Below are positions 46,041 to 58,379 of a stretch of DNA of 64,000 nt, piece by piece. Position numbers and translations under genes: made by a program. Under the pieces are notes generated by a model. It ran no database searches. It worked only from the letters and a program-made list of their open reading frames with translations, and had not been told where the DNA came from. Source of the DNA: Pteria penguin (taxonomy: Eukaryota > Mollusca > Bivalvia > Pterioida > Pteriidae); NCBI GenBank assembly GCA_035048485.1, contig CM068588.1:28228769-28292768 (forward strand), written 5' to 3'. Numbering within the stretch: position 1 is the first letter of the stretch; each line of letters begins with the position of its first letter.

Positions 46041-46960
46041 TTGTTAATACAACATGATCATCAAGTTTATATTCGATTGTCTCTCAGTGTCTGTATACAG
46101 CATGATCATCAAGTTTATATTCAATTGTCTCTCAGTGTCTGTATACAGCATGATCATCAAGTTTATATTCAGTTTTCTCTCAGTGTCTGTATACAACATG
46201 ATCATCAAGTTTATATTCAGTTCTCTCTCAGTGTCTGTATACAGCATGATCATCAAGTTTATATTCAATTGTTTCTCATTGTCTGTGTACAGCATGATCA
46301 TCAAGTTTATATTCAATCGTCTCTCAGTGTCTGTATACAACATGAACATCAAGTTTATATTCAGTTTTCTCTCAGTGTCTGTATACAGCACGATTATCAA
46401 GTTTATATTCAATTGTCTCTCAGTGTCTGTATACAGCATGATCATCAAGTTTATATTCAATTGTCTCTCAGTGTCTGTATACAGCATGATCATCAAGTTT
46501 ATATTCAGTTCTCTCAGTGTCTGTATACAGCACGATCATCAAGTTTATATTCAATTGTCTCTCAGTGTCTGTATACAGCATGATCATCAAGTTTATATTC
46601 AATTGGCTCTCGGTGTCTGTATACAGCATGATCATCAAGTTTATATTCAATCGTCCCTCAGTGTCTGTATACAGCATGATCATCATTTTTATATTCAATT
46701 GTCTCTCAGTCTCTGTATACAGCACGATTATCAAGTTTATATTCAATTGTCTCTCAGTGTCTGTATACAGCATGATCAACAAGTTTATATTCAATTGTCT
46801 CTCAGTGTCTGTATACAGCACGATCATTAAGTTATATTCAATTACCTATATAGTGTACGCATACAGTGGGATCATCAAGTTTGTATTGAATTCTTTATCC
46901 AGTGTCTACATACAGTACGATCATCAAATGTATATTCAATTCTCTATACAGTGCAATCGT
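46041..46960. repeat. 48-bp minisatellite, ~16 good plus ~3 degenerate copies
   Basis: The unit is CAGTGTCTGTATACAGCATG, ATCATCAAGTTTATATTCAA, TTGTCTCT, period 48 bp. It drifts in its last copies (46830-46960). Since 48 is a multiple of three, both strands have long open frames (up to 258 codons), none supported as a gene. Confidence 0.95.
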
Positions 46961-47701
46961 CAAGGCCGTATGCAGTCATTTATACAATTCAGTTAGATCG
47001 TCCACAGCATATGAAGTTCTTTATAAACAGTATAACTACAGACCCTATAGACATGGCGTAATATGAGGAGTGCGTGCAGAACAGCACACAAATAGAATAT
47101 TCCTTTGATTCATAAATGAACAGAACAAAAATATTTAGGCATTCGTTCAGAAGTTTCTTTCATTTATAAATCATCACTGAAATAATCGACAGTTTGTTGG
47201 AATCGGAGATTTTTCACCCCGGTTTTGTCGTTAAGATTGGTATCTTGCATAATATTGTGCTGTATGTCATGTTGCCAACAGGCGCCGTGTAACTTCAGCA
47301 TATGGATTTGGCGCCCTGTTCAGATTGAAGCTTGCGAAATCAATTTTTGAATATTTTCATATTGTGTTATCTTGATCATCTGACAATTTTCATGAAAGAG
47401 TGTTTTTCGATAGAATTTTCTGTAAATATTCTTTTATACTTTAGTGAATATTTACATATATTATTATTACCTCTCCATTAAGATGGTGTGATGATTGTGA
47501 TGTTTTTCCTTTCATTTATCCAGTCATATTCCAAAGAAAACAAACAAGTCGTATTGCTAGAAAAATGAATTCGAGTCTATCTATTTCTTTTTCACACCAC
47601 ACATTACTTACGAAGTTTATATTGGCTTCGTTATGCATTATTCGCCCAAGTAGCATTATTTTGATAGTCGGTTTGGACCTCATATGTGAACAATACAGTT
47701 A
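46961..47701. other. Intergenic sequence
   Basis: No recognisable gene, RNA or repeat. Confidence 0.4.
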
Positions 47702-47932
47702 CTATCCGTCCCATTTTCTTAAAAGAGGATAAAATCTGTATTTTGTCGTATATTGTGGAAAAAGACGAGGGATAGTTACAATATTTTCAATATCATGTAA
47801 ACGTTTTGTTATTCTTTCATCATTGACCAGTTTTCTCAACATTTTACAATAAACAACACAGGTTACAGTTAACGACACAACTATTGCGTAATCTTTTATT
47901 AGGCCAACCATATACCTGATACAGAAATAAAG
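47702..47932 (-). CDS. Possible terminal exon of an unknown membrane protein
   Basis: On the minus strand, a TTTATTTCTGTATCAG acceptor-like site is followed by an open frame of about 76 codons to a stop at the low-coordinate end. It encodes a hydrophobic stretch (DYAIVVSLTVTCVVYCKML) that could span a membrane, then a basic, polar tail (RKLVNDERITKRLHD) ending KYRFYPLLRKWDG. This resembles the last transmembrane segment and cytoplasmic tail of a receptor, but no family is recognised and no upstream exon was found. Confidence 0.22.
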   Translation of the reverse strand, partial: LYFCIRYMVGLIKDYAIVVSLTVTCVVYCKMLRKLVNDERITKRLHDIENIVTIPRLFPQYTTKYRFYPLLRKWDG

Positions 47933-47959
47933 ACCTGCATAGTTTGATTTTTTAAGCAT

Positions 47960-49640
47960 TGCTGTTATTCATGAAATCCAAACACATTCATAACAGAATC
48001 AGAATCGTATGAAAGAAGTCGTTCAGTTGGTCAATAAAATCTAAAGACAGATTTCAGTCCAGAGTTCAGAAAAGACAATGTACCGAGAGATTGCCTTTCA
48101 ATTGATTCAGGACCAAGCAATAATTGATATTTGAACGGAATTTGTAATATTTATTTGCTGCCCTGATGTTGATACAGAGGACTTAAGATACAATTAAAGG
48201 GTGTTATTGGTCATTACGGCAAATGTAATATAATGCATTGTCCAATATAGACTTAATGGAGCATAGAAAACTCATTCATTATCGCCGTGGGCAAAGGAAT
48301 CATCAAATAGGAACGTTCTTTTGTGCGTGAAATGAAGTCAACGAACAGATAGCAATGTCAAGAACAATGTAATTGCAGGCTTTAAAGTCTTAACATTAAA
48401 ATCAACAAAGTAACCGACTTGATCTAAATATATATACATCCTTTCTACGCACTGTTTGATCAGTCCAACAGATTTCTTGATTTGCAACATTCTTATAACA
48501 ACAGAAAGATATCATGATCAATTCTAATACAAGATTCAAAGTAATAAAATTATTCAGGATTCAAAACCGAATATCAGAAAAAAGTTTCCCATATTAGTCC
48601 GTAAGAGGTACTTTCATTTGAATGATATCTTTTGAAATTAAATATAAGTTAATAATGCATATCTATAAAAGTAACAAATAAGATTTACTTGGCGAATATA
48701 CGACTTCTTCCGTTTTTTATTTCATTAAATTGGCATCATATTGTTGCATGCTTTTAAATATTTTGATAATGGTAAGAACAGGATTTGACTTCACAGAATG
48801 CAATGGCAAAGCAAAGGAATAAAAACATAAACTGCATTTGCGATCGAAACAAAACAGCATACTTCTCTCTGGTAACACGGAAGATCTAGACATAAAACAA
48901 AATAAAAGAAGTCTAAAAGGTCGGAAACCGTAATAGCCTAAAAAGTAATAGATAACACAAGACAGCAATGACAAAACAGTTAGAATAGACGACGGGCGCC
49001 AATTAAGCACACCAATTGAGTGGCGTCTGTAATTTTAATTGACCGTCCTACGTCAATATTGAAATTACAGCACAATCGAATATTTTTGTAATGTTGTTTT
49101 CTGTGTTTAATTGACTATTATCACGTTTTATGTGCATGTCCTTGGTAATATATGTCAAACAGCTTGGTCAGATATCTTCTGTCTTTTCTTCTAAAACAAC
49201 AAAAAACAACAACTCTAAACATCAAAAATCAACAACTAGAAACAACAAAAATCAACTACAAACAAAACAACAATCAATGTATCAAATAATGAAAATCAGC
49301 ATAAGGTTAATATTTTAAAGATGTCAATAAAACGCATCTTGCACGTACTTCTTTATAAATCCCCCATCAGTAGCGTCGATGAACAGTAATAGATAATACC
49401 ACAGGCTACTAATACGTCATGTCTGACTTCATTTGCTACATGTACTTAACATTCCATTATTATATCACTTTTGTAAGCCCTTTATCGTTTTGTTAAATTA
49501 CAAATTGGAAGGTACTTGACATTTATATCTTGCATCCTTCCGGATACATTTCAATTATCTGAATTTTAAGAATATTTACTCTGAATCCAAGAACAAACAT
49601 AATCTGTCATGAATACAAAAATAAGACTAATATAAGAGGT
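47960..49640. other. Intergenic sequence
   Basis: No gene recognised. It contains an AAC/CAA-rich low-complexity patch (49195-49275). The minus-strand open frame 48717-49010 has no domain or motif to support it. Confidence 0.35.
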
Positions 49641-49644
49641 ATAA

Positions 49645-50405
49645 TCAAAACGTTCTCGGCCCCATGAATAAGACCACTATCAGAGATATAATCAAAACGT
49701 TCTCGGCCCCATGTACTTAGGAATATGACAACTATCAGAGGTAGGATCCATATGGCTGAATGATGCTCAGTTTATTGATGTATGCAAATCTTATGCGCAT
49801 CACGAAGCTTGATGATATGGACTAAGTTGGTACTGCGCGAATTACAATATGGCGCTTATGCTTCTCAAAAATGTCCAAATTTTCACCCAAAAGTGACGGG
49901 ACATAATTTCGTTATATTTCATTTAAACTGATACAATCCGGAATTTCTTATCTCGAACTCTCTGAAACGAACCGGACAAATATATGGCTCGTGATATCTT
50001 ATAATGCATTTGAGATGCAAAGTTGGCGTTTTTTTTTTTTTTTTTTTTTCGATTTTTGCCGTTTCTTAACATGGAGTGTATAGACATTATCGCTGCAGAA
50101 TTTCATCCTAAAACTGACGGGACTTAAATTTGTCAAACTTCGCTCAAAATTTGATGTTATTTTCAGTGTCATAAGAAGTATTGACTGTTTGATCTTCAAC
50201 ACAAAACAGTGAGTATTATGGATTTTTGGTGAGTTCTCCGTTCAAGTTTATGGTTGATATAGTGCATATATCGCTTCCAAAATGTCTGCCGTGCAAATTA
50301 GAAAAATGAGCGCTATTTCGCCATGTCCTTTCCAATGTACATAGGAATAAGACCACTATAAGAAGCATGATCAAAACGTTCTCGGCCCAATGTACTTAGG
50401 AATAC
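49645..50405. repeat. ~60-bp repeat split by a ~600-bp segment
   Basis: Three copies of ATCAAAACGTTCTCGGCCCC plus ATG(TACTTAGGAATA)...GACCACTATCAGAG lie at about 49645-49685, 49689-49745 and 50330-50405. Between the second and third is a segment (about 49746-50325) containing a poly-T run (50030-50050) and two related phrases, CACCCAAAAGTGACGGGACA and CCTAAAACTGACGGGACTT. It is consistent with an insertion into a small tandem repeat. Confidence 0.55.
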
Positions 50406-50409
50406 CCAG

Positions 50410-51130
50410 GATTGAAAGAATTGTCATTAGTCTCCAATACACTCTCCCTTCATCTAAATACACTTTCCACATTTCCAATTTCTGAATCCTTTCATAATTG
50501 TTTTCTTTATAATATATATATAATATTATATTTATTATATTTATTTATTTGTTTTCTTTATTATTCAACTCTTGCAGGATACTGTACCTGCTAACATTTC
50601 CCAAGTTACAATGACGGTTGCGATTGATTGATTGTTTTTTGTTTAACAAAATCAATCAGGAGTTATATGACGGAAAAATTCTATGAAAATGTCAAAATTT
50701 GGCATCTTCGAACTGCAATAACTTTTGATAGGATAGAGATATCAGCAAAAGGAAAACTGTTTAAATTTTTCTTACTGATCTCTATCCAAATACACTAAGC
50801 ACATAAAAGATATGAATACCCTGCAAAATTCATCTGGGGTTGCTACTACCTCCTGTCCACCCCTCATATATTTGGCATATATCCAGTACGAACATTACAG
50901 TACTAAAAGAAAAAGATAAACGCATCTGAACCTGCTGTCCCCCCCCCAAAAAAAAACCCCCAGACAGCTTGTCACAAGAACATGACAAAAACTTTCGATT
51001 AAGGTGCATTTATGATACCATCTTAGGACGGTCAATCGATATGACAGTAGTCAATCGATTCAAACGGTTGACCGGTTTACGGGTCCTCCTCCCCACATTC
51101 CACAATAGCAGTAAAATCAAAGAATACACA
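50410..51130. other. Intergenic sequence
   Basis: Low-complexity AT stretch (50508-50545) and a C-run followed by an A-run (50938-50960). No gene recognised. Confidence 0.4.
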
Positions 51131-51131
51131 T

Positions 51132-52350
51132 TTAAAAATCTATAAATAATCCTCCATACAGAGAGCAAGGATCAACAACTTTCTCAAGTTGAGAGGTCAT
51201 AAAAATATAAAACTCTATAGTAATGCCAAGAAAGACCAAGATATCAAAAACGTATAAATCGACATCAACATGAGCCGACATCTGCCGATCTTGAAGCGAG
51301 CTCAGTCCTTTGATATTAAGAGTCTCCATTAACAGTATGGTAATGAGGTTCAGGACCATTTCTCCTTTGAAAAACGTTTCAACAACGCCCACCATATAGC
51401 CCCTCCCACCAGTTAGTCAGCGTACAAATTCAAGTAAAAATCTCTATATAAGAATGTAGGAATGTTCAGTACAAGAATTCCCGTCCTTTTAATGATCTCA
51501 GGTCATATTATTGTACATCACGAAGGCCTTTCACTATTTTGGAACCCGACAAGATCAACTTATTGAAACCTTAGACCCTCTTAAGTTTGTACACAAGATC
51601 ACCGTAGAACTTGGGATGGGAAATTTCATTGAATACAAAGTAATATTTACGAATTTGATAAAAGTTCTGAATAGGACCTAAAACAATTTCCGAAGGATTT
51701 TGTAAGTTTATAATACTTGTAACCCTGAGTTGAAAGTTCCAACGTTTTTTTTATTTATTTTTTTTTTTGTATGAAGTCCAAAACGTAAGTGCAGGCACTG
51801 GCAAATCGAAGCAACTGAATTTCATAAAAACCATATGATGGGAGTCTAGTCTCGGAACATCTGTAACTATCTAACGAATGGAAATTTACAACAGGAAATC
51901 CAAACTCGCCATGTTTATCATTAAAATTGGTATGAATTTTATTGGTAATTGTTTTAATAGGTCCAAGAAAGTTGTTTCTGTATCACAAATAGTGTCTTTG
52001 TTTAACAGAAGTTCAGGTGGGTATATGTTAGCTATATATCTTTCAAAATCTGGGTTATCAATATCTAAGATGTCGTCAAGATATATATACATGTAAGTAG
52101 AGGCATCATCCAACATCTCAATAAGGTCGAATCGTTTAGATTTTTGAACAGAATACATGAAACCCCCACATAACAAATCTGCTATAAGAGGTGCACAGTT
52201 AGTACTCATAGAAATCCTAACTATCTGCTGATAAATCTTGCCATTAAATTCAAGTAACAAAAATAGTTGGTTTGTCCATGATTGAACTGATGAAGAACAA
52301 AACATCATAATAACATAAACTGTTGTGTTATGTTTAATTCTGGCGAGCAA
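51132..52350 (-). pseudogene. Decayed reverse transcriptase of a retroelement
   Basis: A 154-codon minus-strand frame (52350-51886) contains FNGKIYQQIV...STNCAPLIADL and YIYLDDILDIDNPDFERYI, matching RT motifs B (G-T-N-C-A-P-type) and C (Y-x-D-D as YLDD). Past the end of that frame the similarity continues in other frames: RLPSYGFYEIQLLRFASACT near 51790, then a KSFGNCFRSY-like block, then an 87-codon frame 51395-51132. Frameshifts and stops show it is dead. The first Gly of the usual M-G-T-N motif is Ser here. The subclass is uncertain (Penelope-like or another non-LTR lineage). No integrase or endonuclease is seen. Confidence 0.65.
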
Positions 52351-55300
52351 AGCTCGTAACTAAAAATTGAGTTTTAACACCTAATTTTTTACCAAGTATG
52401 ATTTTAGGTTACGCTAGTCTATTGAAGTCAGATTATTTTTTTAACTGTGTGACTAGGCAAGATTATTACCTTTAGTCAAAAGCAGGGCAAGAATGTTTTT
52501 AAAAAAATCCCAGCCCCCCCCCCTTCCCAGAACACCAAATGGACAATGCCTTATATAAATACTTAATCACTACTCTAACTTCAGTATTCTGTATTTTGGC
52601 GGTTTGATTAACCCTTCAAATTTAACAGCGAACTAAAACGTTTGAAATAGTTCTCTCTCTACCAAAAACGTTCAATATGATTGAATGATAGTTTGATTAG
52701 TGTTTTATACTTATTTATTGTATCAAAGTATATCGGACCGAGAACTTTTTTGATACTACCTCGTATAGTCTTTAGTGCATTATGAAAATTATTTTCTAAA
52801 CGGGTAAGATATTTATTTATTAAGATTTTTATTTATTTATTGATTTGAAATATGTTCAACTATATCCAATTTATTTACAGGAACCGTGCTTTAATGACCA
52901 CCTGAAAGGAAACAATCACATGTGTTGATATGTCTCTCTTTCAGTTCCTTTTTTTTTCATTGTTTATACAAAATCAACCGCTATTAAAAGGACTATGTCA
53001 AAGGTGAACACTTGTACATCCTCCCGTTGATGGCTGCTGAAACAGATCTATTACTTAGCTACACTATTTGCTACTTACATATATATCTTGCTACTTTGAA
53101 AAATGTTGACGTTTCTTATTCACAGAAAGTGTATATATATTTTATGATGTAATAATATGATCCAGTGCATAACTGGGTAGCAAAACACTCGTGTTTTTAA
53201 AATAATTATTGAATGGCCAACTTAGAACCCATTTCGTCATTCTGTTTTATACATAAATATTGATTTGCATGTATTTAATTTGATTATCTGTGACGAACAA
53301 ACATCATTCTTGCTATAAATGAATGAAATAAAATTCTAATGGATCCTGTTTGTAACACGCGATCTTACAGGTTGACAGATTTATAAATTGTAAGGGAATT
53401 TACTTTTCAATGAAGTTTTAAACATGACGTCACGGTTAACTGCAGTTTTGTTTATGACGTTACGGCAAATTTGAATGTTTAATCAGTTTTACTCATTATA
53501 TAGGTCAAATGTATTAGCCATGCATGTGTTAAACAAAAACTGACATGGTATCGGCGAATTCTCGACTCTGTAAAACATTCTTTTGGTATCCCGTATTTCA
53601 CCATGAGGGAAAACTGAAATATTCTATATATTTATTGAAGTATAAACTGAAAATGCTTAATATTATTGAATGTTAAGAGACGGTGAACGGGCTACTTATA
53701 TCAGTTTACATGTAATGTGACCTTGCACGGTCCGTGTCATATAATACATAAAAGTAGAAGCTTAGGGTAAACCTCGTAATAGCAATGAAATAGTCCAGAA
53801 AACTCTAAAATGTCGTTTAATTGCAAGGCATTGTGAACACACAGTAGTGATGTGTACATACAAATGACTTACTAGTTGTCGTTTGACATATTTTCATACA
53901 CACTTAACTGAATGAATACATATGCGAGGAAATGCTCCAAAACAAAACATTCTGAATGATACATTTCCCTCCACCACAAAATGAATTACCTGATGTATCG
54001 GCCGGTAGAATGATGCACCCTTTCCACCATCCGAAGAATATATCAGGCGATTCTTGTATAAATATTGTGTCCATAGAAACATAGAAGTTGACAGTATTTG
54101 CTTGTTGGATACCCAGGGAATACACAGGAAGGCTTTTGCGAACAATGGCATAATGTGAGATTACGAAAACTTTTTTTCAAAATCTGAAATTGCCTTACAA
54201 AAGGATTGTTCAAAGGAAATCTTCTTTGGACCATTACTGGTGTCCAATTCCCAATCCATTACTTGCAAACGACTTCATTGCTCGTGACACACATCTACCG
54301 ATGATAGCTGATGCAGTTTCAACTCTTAAAATGTAAAATTACCACCGACTCAAATCCCACAAATTCATTTCTAATGGATATTCCATCATCAGTTACCTAT
54401 ATACCACGTACATAACGAGAAATTTGACGCAATTACGACCAACAATCCTTTGCCATTAAACATTATTTGACATCTTTATGCAAAAGGCAAACCAGATCTT
54501 AGATTTTTCCAAATGGAACATGAATTAGCACAAAACAGGTAATGTATTAGTTCTAATACATGCAAAACAGAACTTGATATAGTTGATCGAATACGGACAC
54601 ACTCGGTATGACATTATGCCAGTTGTCAATGCTTCTTTACTGACTCGAAATACTAGTGTATACTTCTAGTTTACTTTGAAAAGTTTATAAATTACAGTAT
54701 TCTAAAATAAGGAATATTTCCCTCGTGCGTAGCTCTGTCATTAAATGGATTCTTTGGCTTTTACGTCTAAGTCAATATGGTAACGAGTTTGCTCTTCAAA
54801 TATTTATCATTTTAGTTTCCATAGGTTTTGCTTTGAGCATAACTAATGAGACATAATTGTCGAAATGTGCATATGTTGCATCAAATTAATACACACTTCT
54901 ATGAATCGAATTATGTTTACTATAGAAAACGTTGGAAATGTGATCTGACAATTCATCATTAGAAAAATGTATAAATACTACATGGGACGCATGAGACAAT
55001 AATGAGTCATGACAAACATTTTCTTTCTCAAAATCTAGGCACAATCTGACCGGAGAGATTTTCTTTGTGATATATGTTCTAGTATATTATTTATATTCAT
55101 GTATTGTATAGCTCTATGGTGACTTCTGCCACATAACTGAGCCAGTAACTCCTCTTTTTTCTTTGAAATCAAGAATAAATATCCGTCGGCTTTAGGCAAT
55201 GTACCATATCAGCAATCCACCTTCCGTGGCACTATTAAATACTTGAGAATCCTCCCAGTGTTAATAATGATTTTGATCAGCGTTACTGAAGCCTTACAGC

Positions 55301-56540
55301 CACTCAACCGACGTCAATGTTTTGTAAGATATTGCTAGTTTACGCTTTGATTTCAAACTGTACATACATTCGCTTAAATTGTGTGTAACGAATTGGTGGT
55401 GCACAGAGGCACGAATGTGTTACATTTTTCAAGGAAGATCCGTAATATGAGGAAAAGACTATTGGTTTTTATGTTCGGTATCAAAGAAAGAGGAAAATAG
55501 AGACTAAAACTCTTAGCTCTAAGTTTGGTAACTATAGGTATATAATCATTTTCGTTGAGGGAAACCTTATTCATTCGAATCTGCATCTCTTCGTGGTTCA
55601 CACTAACCTTCCCTGTTTTCTTTTATCACATATACATTTCCCAAAATTCTCTGTCTATGAAAGAATCATAAAGGCACATATATTTTTATTATCGTAATTA
55701 AATACTTTCTATTCAAATAACTCTATCATTAGTTATGATATGGTTAGGTTGTAAACAAATTAAAGTCTACCTCAATCTCACAATGAGAACAAGCTAAGAG
55801 ATTTTATGATGTATGATGTAATCTATGAAATCTACAAGAAATTGTTTTCTCTTTCGAAAATAAGCTATTGACTTGAATTGGGGCGGGATGGAAGTTGCGG
55901 AAGACTGGAATGAATCGAGTTTGTTCTTTTCACTTTTTATCTCATCTGAGCCGAAGGCCTTTCACACTTAAAGTAGTAGCAGACCTTTACAACATTGTAT
56001 TTTCTATTCAGATCTGTAAACAGGTGGCGCCACCATAGGCAAAGAGTGTACTTCCATCTTTGTAAAATCTTCAGGATTGAAAAACAAATGGTATTACAGT
56101 GTTTAAGAGGAATGTAAGATTCAATTTTGTTCTTTTCAAATCGCGAAAAAAATTATGAAGGTTTTTTTTTACTTTTTGTGCTTTTTTGCCTACTTTCGGG
56201 TGATTTCTTAGATTTTCTTGTTTTAGACTTCTTATGTGCATTTTGTGTATATTAAATGATTAAATTCTAATGAATGTGATTGGAGAGAAATGGAAAACAG
56301 AAATATTTTCTTTGATTTTCTCAATTCTTGTGAGATCAACCAAAGAATATCCAATAATTTGTTTTAATAAGATTTGATGGACGTCTCCTTAAGAACAAAG
56401 AAAAAAAAATTAATGAAATTTTGGTAGGTATGAAGTACTTAAGGTCCCGTACAATGACCAGATATATCAATGGCTGGATCCAAATAGATGCAACATAGGG
56501 TAAAGAAGAAACCGTCCTTTGACAACTTGGAGGGGACTAT
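52351..56540. other. Intergenic sequence
   Basis: No confident gene. Minus-strand frames at 53894-54234 are unidentified. It contains a C-run (52514-52523), single TGACGTCA palindrome (about 53426), a decayed copy of the dispersed ~100-bp repeat (54847-54888), and further dispersed phrases at 55940-56060 and 56340-56530 (TTTGATGGACGTCTCCTTAA, GAAGTACTTAAGGTCC, GGCTGGATCC). Confidence 0.4.
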
Positions 56541-56544
56541 AGTG

Positions 56545-57200
56545 TTCGTCGTTGTCAGTCTGTCTGTCCGTCTGTCTGTCTAGATTGTTTCCAGACAATG
56601 ACTTAAGTGAGGAATGACCAATTTGATTCAAACACCTTTAGCTTATGTAAAGATCTAATGTGGGATTGATTTTGGGGTCAAAAGGTGAACTCGAAGGGTC
56701 ACTGTTACTAAAAATATACATTTACCATTGTATTTCGGTTTCCACATGATAACTTGAGTTAGGAATGATTGATTTCTTTCAAACTTCATATAAGGCTAGG
56801 TCATGTAGAGGTCTAGAGTGAGATTAATTTTGGGGTCAAAAGGTCAATTCTAAAAATCACTGTTATATTTATCACTACGTTTCATTTTCCAGATAATATC
56901 TTGAGTTAAAAATCATTGATTTCTTTTAAACTCTATGTAAGATTAGCTTATGTAAAGGTGTAGGGTGAGATTTTGGGATCAAATGTCAATTCTAAGGATA
57001 ACTGTTACTTAAAATAGACAGCACTTCATTTCGGTTGCCAGATAATAACTTGAGTTAAGAATAATTGATTTCTTTTAAACTTCATACAATGCTAGCTTAT
57101 GTATAGACCTAGGGAGGAATAGATTTTGGGGTCAAAAAGTCAGCTTTTCTTTTCCTAAAATGTTTACTAAAATAGACAATAGCAGAGTTCACTTGTAGAT
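56545..57200. repeat. ~150-bp repeat array, ~4 copies, related to that at 13.9-15.1 kb
   Basis: Begins with a TCTG-type microsatellite (56555-56580). Copies are marked by ATGATAACTTGAGTTAGGAA-like phrases near 56600, 56750, 56893 and 57044 and by GATTTTGGGGTCAAAAGGTC-like blocks. The order and spacing of phrases match the array downstream of the M20 gene, but only single GGTCA half-sites remain. Confidence 0.7.
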
Positions 57201-58340
57201 TTATTATTGAAAACAGTGATTTATGTTTCAGTTTTCAGATGATGACTATAGACACTGATGCCAGATATTAATAAAACGATGCTATATTTTTGCTGTTAGT
57301 TTCACTAGATCTTGATATACACTTCACAGAAATCAGTGTCATTTCTTATTAAATCATGCAAACGGTTACTAAGTTCACATAATTGTTGCTAATAAGGTAT
57401 TACATGTAATCATTTCGAAGGTACTGGTTGTGGCAGGGGACGTAAGCTTGTGTTTGCGTGATATACTATTAGCATGTAATAATCAGTTTTGATGGACATC
57501 TGCTTCAGAACTGATGGATTTTTTAAAACTTTGAATGGATAAAGTACTCAATGTTCCGTACAAAAGTTGTTGTTTACAAGTAGATCCTGGGCGGGATGAC
57601 ACAGACCTCGGACTGTACCCTCTTTTGACAAACTGTTTCAGATTGTCTACATAGATCATCAATCCGAATGTACTAGAATGCTCTAGAAGGGTGCCTGAAA
57701 AAGTGTAATTAGTGTAACCTTTTTGATTTCTTTTGGTACTTTTATTGCACGTCTTTTTAAAGATATAAAGCATTTTTTGGCCAACATTTATTTGAAAATA
57801 TCTATTTCAAAGGTTTATTTGAAAGTGTTTGTGAAAGTTTTGTTTTCTGAATTTATTATGATTTTTTGACGATTTAATATAGGCCAATTCTGGCATGCTG
57901 AAGGTTAGCGGTTCAAACAACACATATCTTACATTTCATTTTACACAAAACCAAGTTTCTAAGTACATTGCAAAACCATTAAACACATATAATAGAAAAA
58001 AATTGACTCACTTTTTCACACACATATATATATAGTACCAAGAAAAATATTTCATGATTTGTTTAATCCCCCCCCCTCTCTTGATTTGCTTCCTACGCCA
58101 CTGATATATACAGGAGCACATATATGAGACAAGGACACGAAATCAAATATTAAATGTGAGCTTTCCTACAAAGCAATTGGCTAAATGTTTCACTTTATCA
58201 CTAATACCATAAGTATTGTATTGCCAAATTATCTACGTTAAGTTACTCAGTAGGTGTTTTATTCCGATAAAGTATTGGAGAAAGGCTTGGACTGCATCCC
58301 AGCTGCTCTGATTATCTATCCTCATGTAGTTAATGCTGGA
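57201..58340. repeat. Intergenic sequence with a dispersed repeat fragment
   Basis: Positions 57480-57650 carry the dispersed phrase series (GATGGACATCTGCTTCAGAA, AAAGTACTCAATGTTCC, GTAGATCCTGGGCGGGATGA, TACCCTCTTTTGACAAACTG). A C-run lies at 58068-58076. No gene recognised. Confidence 0.45.
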
Positions 58341-58345
58341 AACTC

Positions 58346-58372
<27 letters not shown>
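58346..58372. repeat. 27-nt poly-T tract
   Basis: An uninterrupted homopolymer that could be the A-tail of a minus-strand retroposed sequence or a simple slippage tract. No retrocopy is recognisable beside it. Confidence 0.9.
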
Positions 58373-58376
<4 letters not shown>

Positions 58377-58379
58377 CAA

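Noticed and set aside
46041..46996. Open frames up to 258 codons on both strands
   Set aside because: Caused by a 48-bp tandem repeat lacking stops; equal openness on opposite strands argues against a gene.
53894..54234. Minus-strand exon with a GTAATT donor near 53990
   Set aside because: Two overlapping frames are open, no domain is recognisable and no partner exon was found; too weak to annotate.
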